DNA of 52,192 bases from Anaerolineae bacterium (GCA_016783145.1 JADHXD010000012.1:1-52192); one strand, 5' to 3'. Counted from the first letter of the stretch, positions 38,239-46,881 are shown. The notes: generated by a model from the letters alone, not told the origin. Numbers and translations: made by a program.

Positions 38239-38601
38239 GTGGCTACCATTCCACCGATCCTGCTCAGAAAGCTCTACGTTCCCAATAGTCTCAGGAATCA
38301 GGGAGAGCAGTTCTCTTTCCAGCTCAGGAATCAGATCGCGCCAGGCACGCTTGTCGGCCTCTCCAGGCTGATGGTCAACGGCGAGGATCGCCCTCTTGAC
38401 GGGGTAACGCTCACGACAGAGGGTGGGACGCGCCGTGCTTGCGGGTTGTCTGACGATGCGCCTCTTGCCTTTGAGGTCGGCGAACAGGTCACTGTTTCTG
38501 TCCCCGGCACGCTCGCAGCCGGCGAGCACACGATCCAGATCACCGTGCAGACACGCGAGGTCGGCCCGCTCACTTTTCCAGTTATGGACAGCGTGGCATA
38601 A
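38239..38601 (+). CDS. Small all-beta protein resembling C-glycoside deglycosidase beta subunit (DUF6379)
   Basis: About 120 residues. The pattern NQGEQFSFQLRNQIAPGTLV, then LMVNGEDRPLDGVTL, FEVGEQVTVSVPGTLAAGEH and a terminal REVGPLTFPVMD recalls the beta subunit of C-glycoside deglycosidases. No alpha subunit (TIM barrel) is in the window. The match is from memory of the family pattern and is not verified. The start is uncertain: GTG 38239 has AAAGGA 11 bp upstream, and the frame is open back to 38131. It is divergent from the sugar-binding-protein locus and may belong to the same sugar pathway. Confidence 0.65.
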   Translation: MATIPPILLRKLYVPNSLRNQGEQFSFQLRNQIAPGTLVGLSRLMVNGEDRPLDGVTLTTEGGTRRACGLSDDAPLAFEVGEQVTVSVPGTLAAGEHTIQITVQTREVGPLTFPVMDSVA

Positions 38602-38724
38602 CACTGCGTAACCGATCGCCTGACCTGGTGTTTCACAGGGTAGATGGACCGCGCAAGCGCGTTTCACTCCTCTGTGCCCGAGGCGGCAGTGCCGGCTGTC
38701 GCCTCGGGCTGTTGTACACAACGG

Positions 38725-38759
38725 AAAAGAGTCGCCCCACGAGATGGGGCGACTCTTTT
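38725..38759. terminator. Bidirectional Rho-independent terminator
   Basis: A perfect 15-bp inverted repeat (38725-38739 with 38745-38759) and 5-nt loop, with four As at the left end and four Ts at the right, so each strand ends in a U-tract. It lies between the convergent genes at 38601 and 38788. Confidence 0.85.
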
Positions 38760-38787
38760 CGGTTTGTTCGCTGGCAAGCCGGAGAGG

Positions 38788-39141
38788 CTAGGCTTCCGTC
38801 AGTTCCTCAGTGACTTCCCCAATCACTTCCTCAGCCTGCTCGTCCTTGCCCTTCTTGGTGATCTTGGTGATTTCCTGTTTTCCTTGAGCGATGGCCTGGT
38901 CCACTTTGACCGAGATCTCTTCGGTCTTTTTGCGGATGTCCTCGGTCGTCGCCTCGAGCTTTTTCAGGGCCTCGCCGTAGGTCTCTTCGGCCTTTTCCTT
39001 CAGCTCGATGCCCCTTTCCCGGATCTGCGTTCTGGTTTCTTCACCCGACTGTGGCGCCAACAGCAGCGCCGACGCTGCGCCAATCAGCGCCCCAACGAAA
39101 AAGCCGGTGAAAAAGGATGATGCTTCCTCTTTGCCACTCAT
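38788..39141 (-). CDS. YtxH-domain protein
   Basis: A 117-residue protein. The N-terminus FFTGFFVGALIGAASALLLA then PQSGEETR is the YtxH signature: one glycine-rich membrane helix followed by a Pro-x-x-G motif. The rest is a Lys/Glu-rich coiled coil (about residues 40-100). Such proteins are envelope-associated and often stress-linked; the exact role is unknown. It lies 27 bp downstream of the membrane gene at 39169 and is probably co-transcribed with it. Confidence 0.85.
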   Translation of the reverse strand: MSGKEEASSFFTGFFVGALIGAASALLLAPQSGEETRTQIRERGIELKEKAEETYGEALKKLEATTEDIRKKTEEISVKVDQAIAQGKQEITKITKKGKDEQAEEVIGEVTEELTEA

Positions 39142-39168
39142 GGGTAACTCCTTTCTATTGAGAGCTCG

Positions 39169-39738
39169 CTATTCTTCCCGTGCAGGGTGTTCCTGCTGGT
39201 TGGTAGAGCTGGCACGCCTGGGCCAGAGGTCGCGGATCCCTCCAAGGATCCGCGCCGCACCGGAGGCGTAGCTGGATATCTCGATCAGCGGCGTAACGAC
39301 CTTGTCGCTGACAAAGGTGGCTGTGCCCTTGACGGTGTGTGTGGTCTCAACGACCGTGTTGATCGATTTGTTCAACTGCTCCAGGATCGGGATCACTCTA
39401 TCGTAGACCAGGATGATGACAATCAAAAGTAGAACGATGACAATGATCACCAGAACCATGAGCACGAGCGTCTCGACGGCCATAACGACAAAGCCAATGT
39501 CACGGATCCGAACAGTGCCCGGCACGACGCCCGCGACCGCGGCGCGGTCGTATGAGGTGTACATCAGATAGCCCAGACCGATGAGCAGGGCCAAGACGAC
39601 GACGACGACAATCGCGCTAACGATGGCTGTGGCACGCCGCGTACGCTCCGACACCAAGGGCTTGGTGGAAATGGGATGTTGAGTTGCTGGATCGACAGGT
39701 GAGCTAGAAGGCGAACGGTCGCCAGATGATTCGGTCAC
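39169..39738 (-). CDS. Two-helix membrane protein
   Basis: About 189 residues. A disordered Ser/Pro-rich N-terminus precedes a first helix (VSAIVVVVVLALLIGLGYLM). A short loop leads to a very hydrophobic second segment rich in Val, Ile and Leu, and a helical tail (INTVVETTHTVKGTATFVSD) resembles the DUF948-like proteins that accompany YtxH genes. GTG 39738 has AAGGGGG 8 bp upstream. ATG 39777 is possible but would leave only about 11 nt after the predicted transcription start and no ribosome binding site. Confidence 0.78.
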   Translation of the reverse strand: MTESSGDRSPSSSPVDPATQHPISTKPLVSERTRRATAIVSAIVVVVVLALLIGLGYLMYTSYDRAAVAGVVPGTVRIRDIGFVVMAVETLVLMVLVIIVIVLLLIVIILVYDRVIPILEQLNKSINTVVETTHTVKGTATFVSDKVVTPLIEISSYASGAARILGGIRDLWPRRASSTNQQEHPAREE

Positions 39739-39794
39739 AGGGCGCACCCCCTTGCGATTTTCACCGTATCTGTACATTCAAGAGACCCGTCCGT

Positions 39795-39823
39795 ATTATA
39801 TCATATTCCAGTCAGAGGGTCAA
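39795..39823 (-). promoter_or_regulatory. Promoter for the membrane protein/YtxH pair
   Basis: On the minus strand TTGACC (39818-39823), 17 bp, TATAAT (39795-39800). Its position affects the start choice for the downstream gene. Confidence 0.65.
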
Positions 39824-39923
39824 TGAGAATCTTGATAGATCTGGCGTCTGCTTCCAGGCAAGCCCAGCCATCCTCGTCGCCCTGTCTGGCGACGAGGGTG
39901 GCTGGGGACTGACGATCGGTAAT

Positions 39924-40844
39924 CTAGTCTTCTGCCTCGCCGATGTCGGCCACCCGGTGCTGAGTCGGTGGGCTTCGGAACCCTCCACCACTCTTGATTG
40001 TACCGTTGGACCCGAACAGACGGATCTTGGCACGGACGCGTTCCTTGGCCGCCTCGCGGGCAGGAACCAGGTGCTGGCGCGGGTCTTCGACATCGGGATT
40101 CGCCTTGAGGCTGTCGAACAGCGCATAGGTAAAGGCCTGCGACAAGTAGGTGGCAACATTTACCTTGCAGATGCCGTACTGGATGGATTCCGCCACGCTG
40201 TCTTCCAAGACGCCGGAGGCGCCGTGCAGGACCAGCGGCGTGTCGGGAATCGCATCGCGGATCGCCTTCAGACGCTCGATGTCCAACTCGGCGGCCTGCG
40301 AGAGCAAGGCATGGACCGAGCCAATGGCAATGGCCAGCGAGTCAGCTTGAGTGTCCTCGATGAATCGCTCGGCTTCCTCGGGCTTTGCCATGGCGTCCTG
40401 TACTTCTTGTGGGGTGGCGCCCCGCTTGAGCACCTTGCCCAGTTCGGTTTCGACAGGAATGCCGCAGATGTGCGCGATGTCGCAGACCCTCCTGCTGATG
40501 ACGATGTTCTCTTCCAGGGGCAGGCTGGACCCGTCGAACATGAGCGACGTGAAGCCCTCCCGCAGACAGAGCACGTTCTGGTCAAAGTCGGTACCGTGGT
40601 CCAGGTGCAGGGCTACGGGGACGTCAGTGTTAGCGGCGGCAATCTTGACCAGGCCGGCGGCGAAGGCCATGCCCGCATAGCGGATGGCCCCCTGGCTGAC
40701 CTGCAGGATGACCGGGGCATGTTCCTCGGTCGCTGCTTCGACGATGGCTTGCACCATCTCCATGTTGTTGGCGTTGAAGGCGCCCACGGCGAACTTGCCC
40801 TTCTGTGCCGCCTTCAGCATCTCTTTTGTGGTGGTGAGTGGCAT
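39924..40844 (-). CDS. fba: Class II fructose-1,6-bisphosphate aldolase family protein
   Basis: A 306-residue zinc aldolase of glycolysis/gluconeogenesis. The fold is complete: AVGAFNANNMEMVQAIVEAA, the zinc and catalytic site HLDHGTD (about residues 80-86), GFTSLMFDGSSLP, VETELGKV, LAIAIGSVHAL, LVLHGASGV with zinc His, and CKVNVATYL. The GSVHAL position where G-x-x-H-G is usual, and HGASG, fit the fructose-bisphosphate/tagatose-bisphosphate/ketose-bisphosphate group, so the exact substrate is not certain. GGGAG precedes the ATG. It lies downstream of the glycosyltransferase with a hairpin in between. Confidence 0.9.
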   Translation of the reverse strand: MPLTTTKEMLKAAQKGKFAVGAFNANNMEMVQAIVEAATEEHAPVILQVSQGAIRYAGMAFAAGLVKIAAANTDVPVALHLDHGTDFDQNVLCLREGFTSLMFDGSSLPLEENIVISRRVCDIAHICGIPVETELGKVLKRGATPQEVQDAMAKPEEAERFIEDTQADSLAIAIGSVHALLSQAAELDIERLKAIRDAIPDTPLVLHGASGVLEDSVAESIQYGICKVNVATYLSQAFTYALFDSLKANPDVEDPRQHLVPAREAAKERVRAKIRLFGSNGTIKSGGGFRSPPTQHRVADIGEAED

Positions 40845-40883
40845 AGCAGTCTCCCTTCATAGTGAGTTCATCACTCGTGGTCG

Positions 40884-40909
40884 GAACGCTGAACCAAGGG
40901 TCAGCGTTC
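40884..40909 (-). other. Hairpin spanning the glycosyltransferase stop codon
   Basis: Positions 40884-40892 and 40901-40909 form a 9-bp stem with an 8-nt loop. The stop codon of the minus-strand glycosyltransferase (40901-40903) is inside the stem. No U-tract follows, so it may modulate read-through into the aldolase gene rather than end transcription. Confidence 0.5.
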
Positions 40910-43330
40910 TGTGATCTGGATGTCATTGAGCAGAATCCGATTCTCAACACTTCCATCGACTTGCAGACGTTCGCCCGTAGACGAATCGTAGAGCCCTACT
41001 TCGATCTGATACGTGCCCGGTGGGGTGCTCTCTGGGATGAGCAGCAGATGTCTGTCGCGCGCGGTCTGCGTGGGGAGCCAGCGAGTTGTCGGGTGCTGGC
41101 CGCCCATTGGGTAGCTGTCATCTTGGGCCCACAGAGGGCCACCAGTTGTCGGGTTGTACGGTCCCAGCATGTGCACAAATACCGTATAGTCCTTCTCCAG
41201 CCGCCGCGCGGCCTGCCAGTACAGGTCCACGATAAGTGCCTTCCCCGCACGGACCTGGGCGGGTGGGCGCATAGTGTATCCCTCGAACAGGACAAGACCT
41301 CCTTCAAGCTGTGCTGTCTGTCGATCGGCGATCCGAGGCGCCGGAAGCCTGCGGCTATGGGTTACGCGCCCGGCGGGAAGCTGGCAGCGCTGTCCATCGG
41401 TTCCCGATACAGAGACCTCGATGGCGTAGCGCCCTGGAGGAGTGTACCGGTACACGGCGAACGGGACAATCACCCGGACCTTGGGTGCATCGTCACTGCC
41501 GGCAGGGACCGAGATCAACCGCGAGTCGATAACTTGCCCACCCGGAGATATCAGGTCAACGACTGTGTCACGCGTATCGCGCGAGTGTCCTGGATCCAGG
41601 TCCAGGTACAGTGCCAGGCGGAGCGTATCTCCCGGGCGAAACTCATCTGTGGCCAGGTCATAGCCGCCGACGGAGACCCCATCCCCCAGCGGACACGGTT
41701 CCTCCAGTGCAACCTGAGGATGAGCCTTTGCCAGGGCAAGCGTCTGTGACAGGTCTCGTCCGGCGTACAGTCTGAGATAGTTATGCCCCAGGGGGACGTG
41801 CAGCATCGATCTGAGCTGCTCGTCCAGCCACCATGCTGCCAGGTCCTGCGGATCCTGCAGAGTGCGCTCAAAACTGCCCAGCCACAACCGGGGGTGTCGC
41901 TCAGCCAGGGGAGCCAACTCTGTCTCGATGTTCTCGCTCGTGAACTGCGTGCTTTGCTGAGGCATCAGGTAGACTCGCGGCCCGTTCCCATCGGGAAATC
42001 GTCGATGGTAGTGATACAGAAACACAGGATATCGGTCGCCAGATACCAGCAGAATGGCGTCTCCGGGCTGGGCGTACGCTTCCAGGGTCTGCATGGCTGT
42101 CTGATAGTCATCTCGCAGGTAGCGACCGGCATAGTGTGCGGGCAACACGCTGACAAACGTTCCCAAGACGAGCAGCGTCACCGCGATTGTCAGGCTGCGC
42201 CCCCATCGTCCTCTTTGCCAGAAACTGGTCATCGTCCCGGCAAGCAGCGTGTGAAAGAGGGGCGCAAAGAGGAGCAGGTAGCGAGCCTCGGGCTTGGGCG
42301 AGTAGTAGATCCCCCGCGGGACGGACAGCCCGTAGACGACCATCGGCGGCAACACCAGCGGCAGCAAGAGCAGCAAACCGACCTCCCACCCCGCAAACCC
42401 GTAGCGCTGGGGCTGCCGCCGGTCGAGAAACAGCAGTGCGATGCCGGTGATGGATAGGAGAGCAAAGACGACGAGCAACCACGTGTAGCGATCCAGATCC
42501 GTCGAGATGCCAGTGGCCAGCACAGTCCCGTACAGCTTCCAGACGAGGCTGAATGGGAATGGGATCTTGGCGATGTCTGTCCGCGAGTGAGCCATTGCCG
42601 TGTATAGCCACGGGGTGTACAGCACCAGGATGCTCGACTGGCTCAGTGCCCACGTGAACAGGAATCGCTTCCGTCGCGGCTGCCGCCACACGGTGATCGC
42701 CACAAACACGTTTTCCAGGAGCAAGACCAGGGCAGCCAGGTAGAGGGTGTACATGGCCGCTACACTGGCCAAGACGTACGACCACCAGGTGAGGTTCCTG
42801 CCGTGTCGCAGGTGAATGAAGGCGTGGATGGACAGCAGGGCAAAGAACGTCGCCCAGACGTACATACGAGCTTCTTGGGACCACCAGATATGAAACCGTG
42901 CGGTGGCAATGAGAAGCGTTGCCAACAGCGCGGCACGGCGGCCAACCAGCCGACGCGCGACGACATAGGTCAAGGCCACGGTGAGCAGCCCGCCGATCAC
43001 AGACAGGTAGCGCACGGCGAGTTCGCTTTCGCCGGTCAGCCTCAGCCAGGCATGCAGCAGCCAGAGGTAGAGCGGTGGATGGACGTCGTGAGCTGTGATG
43101 TCCGTGGTCTGCGCCAGGCTCTGGCGGGCCGTCCACACCGCATGTCCTTCATCCCACCAGATATTCTGCTCGCCCAGCCGGTACAGCCTCAGCCCGAATC
43201 CCAGCAGCAGGACCGCAAGCAGCACCAATGTAGGTCCAAGGTTGTTAAGGTTCGAAAGTGGAGACGGACCGCGGAGATGTTCTCTGGGCATCTCCTTCGA
43301 AGGAATCCGGTCTACCGGTTTGCCCGCCAT
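40901..43330 (-). CDS. GT39/PMT-like membrane glycosyltransferase
   Basis: An 809-residue polytopic transferase likely using a lipid-linked sugar donor. The first helix LVLLAVLLLGFGLRLYRLG is followed by the catalytic loop WWDEGHAVW with the acidic residue, then HDVHPPLYLWLLHAWL; about ten further helices follow to about residue 430. A soluble region and a beta-sandwich domain with FVHMLGPYNPTTGGPLWAQD and PPGTYQIEVGLYDSSTGERL complete it, an architecture common in Chloroflexota. ATG 43330 lies 27 bp after the preceding stop; the frame is open to 43573 but that part overlaps the upstream gene. The acceptor is unknown, probably cell-surface glycan or protein. Confidence 0.88.
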   Translation of the reverse strand: MAGKPVDRIPSKEMPREHLRGPSPLSNLNNLGPTLVLLAVLLLGFGLRLYRLGEQNIWWDEGHAVWTARQSLAQTTDITAHDVHPPLYLWLLHAWLRLTGESELAVRYLSVIGGLLTVALTYVVARRLVGRRAALLATLLIATARFHIWWSQEARMYVWATFFALLSIHAFIHLRHGRNLTWWSYVLASVAAMYTLYLAALVLLLENVFVAITVWRQPRRKRFLFTWALSQSSILVLYTPWLYTAMAHSRTDIAKIPFPFSLVWKLYGTVLATGISTDLDRYTWLLVVFALLSITGIALLFLDRRQPQRYGFAGWEVGLLLLLPLVLPPMVVYGLSVPRGIYYSPKPEARYLLLFAPLFHTLLAGTMTSFWQRGRWGRSLTIAVTLLVLGTFVSVLPAHYAGRYLRDDYQTAMQTLEAYAQPGDAILLVSGDRYPVFLYHYHRRFPDGNGPRVYLMPQQSTQFTSENIETELAPLAERHPRLWLGSFERTLQDPQDLAAWWLDEQLRSMLHVPLGHNYLRLYAGRDLSQTLALAKAHPQVALEEPCPLGDGVSVGGYDLATDEFRPGDTLRLALYLDLDPGHSRDTRDTVVDLISPGGQVIDSRLISVPAGSDDAPKVRVIVPFAVYRYTPPGRYAIEVSVSGTDGQRCQLPAGRVTHSRRLPAPRIADRQTAQLEGGLVLFEGYTMRPPAQVRAGKALIVDLYWQAARRLEKDYTVFVHMLGPYNPTTGGPLWAQDDSYPMGGQHPTTRWLPTQTARDRHLLLIPESTPPGTYQIEVGLYDSSTGERLQVDGSVENRILLNDIQITER

Positions 43331-43356
43331 ATCGAGCTCTGGCACCGAGGCGCCCG

Positions 43357-44427
43357 TCAAGGGCGCGACCCGTCCGTCCACTGGAATACGACGTGCCACG
43401 AGGCCAACTGACCTGCGTCCACGCACGCATCGGCTGTGATCCCCTGTGCTACGTCGCTGTCCACCACGATGCTGACCTGGTATGTTTCTCCCTTCTCCAG
43501 GGCATAGTCGGCATACCCCACGCCAAACTCGGGCTTTAGCCCGGTAAAGAACCGATCCTCTCCGCTGCTCCATCTGATGAACAGCTCAACATTCGGCACC
43601 TGCTGCCCTTCTGCGTTCAGCACTGTGATCATCAGCTCGCCGCCCTCGCCTTCGCATACACGACTCTGATCCACTACTCTATAGCGGGGGCCCGGCACGG
43701 GTGTAGAGGTTGGCGTGAACGTGGGCCTGGGCGTTCGGGTCGGCGTAGCACTCGGCGATGGCGTGGCGGTCGGGAGTGGTGTGGCTGTGCGCGTCAGTGT
43801 CGGTTCGGGCGTCGCCGATGCCGTGGCAGTCTGTGTGGGCACAGGGGTAGGTGTCTCGGTCGGCGTCGATGTTGGCGTCGATGTGTGCGTCGGTGTCTGG
43901 GTTGGCGTCTGGGTTGGTGTGGGCGTGGCCGTCTGAGTTGGGGTGGGTACAGGCGTCTCCGTCGGCGTCGCTGTGGGCAGATCCGTGGACGTAGCCGTGG
44001 GCCACGGCGTCCAGGTCGGGATCGGCGTGGTATCGGGCAGATATGTGGCCAGCGCGGCGCGATAGGAGCCGAACTCGTGCGCCAGGGCCGTCAGCGCCTG
44101 GATGTGTTCGGTATTCTCTCCCTGATCATCGTACCGTTCGGCCAGCGTCACGATCTCGGGGCCCATCGCTGCCGGATCACCAAACCCGGCCAACCGGGCC
44201 CGAGCCAGTTTGATGTCTTGATCGTACGCGTATGCCATGCTGATCAACACGATGTATTCTTCTCTGTGTGATGTTTTGAGTGAATCCGGGGCCACATCTG
44301 TGTACTCGACAGGCCACAGTTCCCAGCTTACAAGCAGGCCTATGGCGATGCCTGCCGCAAATCCCAAGAACAGCACCAGAGGCCACAGCCATCGCGGTGA
44401 AGGACGTCTCCCGTAAGTGCGGATCAT
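43357..44427 (-). CDS. Membrane-anchored Thr/Pro-stalk protein
   Basis: A 356-residue protein. One helix near residues 14-33 ([20 protein letters not shown]) is followed by [19 protein letters not shown] and an alpha-helical domain of about 100 residues. A stalk of roughly 95 residues of Thr/Pro/Ser/Ala repeats comes next (coding DNA about 43700-44030, visible as a GT/GGC-rich low-complexity tract). A C-terminal beta domain (about 245-350, [20 protein letters not shown]) is probably exposed outside. Its N-terminal half is a paralogue of the next gene upstream, and the ATGA overlap shows coupling. Function unknown. Confidence 0.85.
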   Translation of the reverse strand: MIRTYGRRPSPRWLWPLVLFLGFAAGIAIGLLVSWELWPVEYTDVAPDSLKTSHREEYIVLISMAYAYDQDIKLARARLAGFGDPAAMGPEIVTLAERYDDQGENTEHIQALTALAHEFGSYRAALATYLPDTTPIPTWTPWPTATSTDLPTATPTETPVPTPTQTATPTPTQTPTQTPTHTSTPTSTPTETPTPVPTQTATASATPEPTLTRTATPLPTATPSPSATPTRTPRPTFTPTSTPVPGPRYRVVDQSRVCEGEGGELMITVLNAEGQQVPNVELFIRWSSGEDRFFTGLKPEFGVGYADYALEKGETYQVSIVVDSDVAQGITADACVDAGQLASWHVVFQWTDGSRP

Positions 44428-44816
44428 GGGGTGTCGTCCGTCACAGACAGATAGCGGCGTAGGGCGTCCCGCCTCACACCCATCGCTGCCGCCATGTGAG
44501 CCAGAGCGCGAACGTGCGCCAGCGGCGCGCCTTGTAGAGCAAACCGTTCAGCCAGGTCGGCGACGGCATTTGCGGGGTCTGCCAGCGAGAGTAGGGCGAT
44601 GCGCGCTCGTGCAGCGTCCAGATCGCTGTCCAGGGCATACGTTTCGCCGATCATCAGCAGGACGTCATCCTGATACAGTGGATGCAGGTACGAGATGTCC
44701 GTGTCGACGTATTCGACTGGGGCGAGGTTCCAACCAATCCACAGACCCAGTCCGATCCCGCAGGCCAACCCCAGGGTCATCAGCCAGAGGGCGCGCCATC
44801 CGCGTTTCCTGGGCAT
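44424..44816 (-). CDS. Small membrane protein, paralogue of the stalk protein
   Basis: A 130-residue protein: one helix ([19 protein letters not shown]), then [18 protein letters not shown] and a helical domain ending in DALRRYL. It matches the first about 140 residues of the next gene in order and spacing: G-I-x-x-G-L-x-x-x-W-x-L-x-P-V-E-Y, then Y-A-x-D-x-D, then A-R-A-R, then A-L-x-x-Y-L. It lacks the stalk and beta domain. ATG 44816 has AAAGGAAA upstream; the frame is open to 44843. Confidence 0.82.
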   Translation of the reverse strand: MPRKRGWRALWLMTLGLACGIGLGLWIGWNLAPVEYVDTDISYLHPLYQDDVLLMIGETYALDSDLDAARARIALLSLADPANAVADLAERFALQGAPLAHVRALAHMAAAMGVRRDALRRYLSVTDDTP

Positions 44817-44952
44817 CAGGTTTCCTTTGAAGAGCGCGAGCAATCAGTAGGCAGACATCGCCAAAACAGACAAAACAAAAGGCTACTCCCTGTGCCAGGG
44901 ACCAGCCCGTGCAAACCATTCCCTCTCAGACTTGGGCAAAACCGCCAAAAGC

Positions 44953-44961
44953 TGGTATAAT
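44953..44961 (+). promoter_or_regulatory. Candidate plus-strand extended -10 upstream of the ECF sigma gene
   Basis: TGGTATAAT, with TTGGGC 18 bp upstream (44932-44937). A transcript from here would run antisense through the whole tRNA-Leu gene before reaching the sigma factor gene at 45174. Confidence 0.4.
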
Positions 44962-44970
44962 GGAACTCAG

Positions 44971-45054
44971 TGCCGGAGGTGGGAATCGAACCCACAAGAG
45001 GTTACCCTCACGCGAGTTTGAGTCGCGCGCGTCTGCCAGTTCCGCCACTCCGGC
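44971..45054 (-). tRNA. trnL: tRNA-Leu (anticodon CAA)
   Basis: 84 nt on the minus strand. Acceptor GCCGGAG pairs with CTCCGGC, discriminator A. The anticodon stem CGCGA/TCGCG has loop CTCAAAC with anticodon CAA, which reads UUG. A long class II variable arm (GAGG/CCTC) and T-arm GTGGG-TTCGATT-CCCAC are present. CCA is not encoded. Confidence 0.96.
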
Positions 45055-45065
45055 TGGCGAACTCT

Positions 45066-45094
45066 AGTATAGACCGAAACGCGGATTTCGTCAA
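45066..45094 (-). promoter_or_regulatory. Promoter of tRNA-Leu
   Basis: On the minus strand TTGACG (45089-45094), 17 bp, TATACT (45066-45071). Predicted initiation is a few bases ahead of the mature tRNA 5' end. No clear separate promoter was seen for the downstream membrane genes. Confidence 0.6.
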
Positions 45095-45173
45095 GTTATG
45101 CATCGAAATCCGCTGAACGAGCGACACGCTGTCTCCGATCTCTAGGATCCCAGTTGTGACGTTGGGGAGACAC

Positions 45174-45857
45174 ATGGACGAACCTGCGTTGATCGCTGCC
45201 GCTCAGGGCGGCGATCGTGAGGCTTTCAACGATCTGGTCATTCAGTACCAGGGCATCGCCTACAACGTGGCCTACCGGGTCTTGAGCGACGCGGATGCCG
45301 CGTCCGACGCCACGCAGGATGCGTTCCTTTCGGCATACCGGGCCATCTCCCAGTTTCGTGGTGGATCGTTCAAGGCATGGGTCCTGCGTATTGTCACCAA
45401 CGCCTGCTACGACCAACTGCGGGGCAGGAAGCGACGTCCAACAACTTCCCTGGATGCGGACCCGGACTCAGACGGAGGGGAGTGGGACGTGGATCCGGCA
45501 GAGCGTCCGGAGACGTATGTCGAGCGCCAAGAGCTGGGCCAGACCATCCAGCGTGGGCTTGAGACGCTGCCTGTCGAGCAGCGGACAGTCGTCGTGCTCT
45601 CTGACATCCAGGGTATGCGCTACGACGAGATAGCCAGGACGGTGGGGACCTCGGTCGGCACGGTCAAGTCCCGCCTTAGCAGAGGGCGGCGCAAGCTCTG
45701 TGATTACCTGCAGGAAAACGCGGAACTTTTGCCCGCTCGCTACCGTCTACATGACGGAGGTGGTCAGGCTGCAAGCGCGATGAACCTGATCGCCGAGTGG
45801 ATCGCCGACTGGCTGGGCCTTCCACTGCTGCGGCGGAGAGAAAACAAGCATGAGTGA
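45174..45857 (+). CDS. ECF-family RNA polymerase sigma factor
   Basis: A 227-residue sigma factor. Region 2 holds ALIAAAQGGDREAFNDLVIQ, DATQDAFLSAYRAISQFRGG and FKAWVLRIVTNACYDQLRGR. An acidic linker follows, then region 4 with LPVEQRTVVVLSDIQGMRYD and the helix-turn-helix ARTVGTSVGTVKSRLSRGRR. A short C-terminal tail of about 45 residues is not typical. ATG 45174 has GGGGAG 4 bp upstream; GTG 45156 is an alternative. It overlaps the next gene by 8 bp, the standard sigma/anti-sigma arrangement. Confidence 0.94.
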   Translation: MDEPALIAAAQGGDREAFNDLVIQYQGIAYNVAYRVLSDADAASDATQDAFLSAYRAISQFRGGSFKAWVLRIVTNACYDQLRGRKRRPTTSLDADPDSDGGEWDVDPAERPETYVERQELGQTIQRGLETLPVEQRTVVVLSDIQGMRYDEIARTVGTSVGTVKSRLSRGRRKLCDYLQENAELLPARYRLHDGGGQAASAMNLIAEWIADWLGLPLLRRRENKHE

Positions 45858-46842
45858 GCGATGGTTCAGGCTGAGGAGTAGGGAGCACCAGTACGTCGGT
45901 GACAGACTCTCGACCTACATAGATGGAGAGCTCTCGGATCGCCAGCGGGCGCGTGTCGAGGCGCACCTGCGATCCTGCGATGCCTGCCGCAGTGACTTGC
46001 GCACACTGCGCTGGACAGTGGCGCTTGTCCGGCAAGCTCCGCCTGTTCCCCTCCCTCGCTCCTTTGTCCTCCGCGAGGTCGATGTGATGCCTCGTCGTCC
46101 CACCGTCAGGCGTCGACTGATCGCCACACAGTGGGCCACGGCGGTCGTCGCCCTCCTGTTTGTGGTGGTTCTCGCTGGCGATCTGCTGATGGGCACAGCG
46201 CTCGCTCCGGCGAGACAGTGGGCAGCGCCTGAATTGGCGTATGAAGTGACAGTGGGCGAAGAGACCGTCCAGGTGGAGGTGAGGGCGGTGACCGAACAGG
46301 AAGATACCGCGGAGAAGGCGGTCGAGGCTGAGAAGGTGGTCGAGGCTGAGAAGGTAGTCCAGGTCGAGAGGATGGTTGAGGTCCAGAAGGAAGCCGAGCC
46401 GGAGGGCGCTCCGGCGCAAGCGGTTCCAGAAGGAGTGGGGGCTTTGGCTGTGCCAACCATCACGGCTCAGGAGCCCTCACTGGCCGAGGCGCCGAAGGCT
46501 GGCGGTGGGAACAGGGGGCCGGTGGAGGACGTCCTGACTGCTACACCACCGTCCGTCACTATCCCGGCGGAGGGCGACACGCTTGCTCCCACACACACGG
46601 TCACGCCTGCGACACTGGCCGCATCCATCGACGAGGGTGAAGCCACCGAAGCGCCGCAGGAGCCGATCCCTACTCGCGCCTCTGTGCACGAGGAAGAGGC
46701 AGTTCCAACCCCTGAACCTGGGAGCGGGGCGTTCCTGCGTACCGGCGGTGCGCGGCTTGGCTGGCTTGCTGTCGAGGTCGGCCTGGGGATCGCTTTGGTG
46801 GTCCTGCTGGTCTTTGTCATCCGGGCCCGCCGCCAGGCATGA
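45850..46842 (+). CDS. Anti-sigma factor with zf-HC2 domain
   Basis: A 330-residue membrane protein that should bind and restrain the coupled ECF factor. The N-terminal zinc-binding anti-sigma domain is clear: YIDGELSDRQRARVEAHLRS followed by CDAC, giving H-x3-C-x2-C near residues 38-45. A helix follows (about 93-114). The long extracytoplasmic part has Val/Glu/Lys repeats (KAVEAEKVVEAEKVVQVERM) and a Pro/Thr/Ala-rich stretch. A second hydrophobic segment (about 300-323) ends in a basic tail. Two anchors joined by a stalk suggest a surface sensor loop; the signal is unknown. Confidence 0.9.
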   Translation: MSERWFRLRSREHQYVGDRLSTYIDGELSDRQRARVEAHLRSCDACRSDLRTLRWTVALVRQAPPVPLPRSFVLREVDVMPRRPTVRRRLIATQWATAVVALLFVVVLAGDLLMGTALAPARQWAAPELAYEVTVGEETVQVEVRAVTEQEDTAEKAVEAEKVVEAEKVVQVERMVEVQKEAEPEGAPAQAVPEGVGALAVPTITAQEPSLAEAPKAGGGNRGPVEDVLTATPPSVTIPAEGDTLAPTHTVTPATLAASIDEGEATEAPQEPIPTRASVHEEEAVPTPEPGSGAFLRTGGARLGWLAVEVGLGIALVVLLVFVIRARRQA

Positions 46843-46881
46843 GCGGCTGAAAAGTGCGTTCGATCCCTCGATCCGATCCCC

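Noticed and set aside
39777-39823. Leaderless start at ATG 39777 for the two-helix membrane protein
   Set aside because: Possible, but the predicted transcription start would leave only about 11 nt, and GTG 39738 has a clear AAGGGGG site; kept as an alternative.
43700-44030. GT/GGC-rich tract that looks like a tandem DNA repeat or CRISPR-like array
   Set aside because: Unit lengths are irregular and in frame with Thr/Pro codons of the stalk protein; no conserved repeat with unique spacers.
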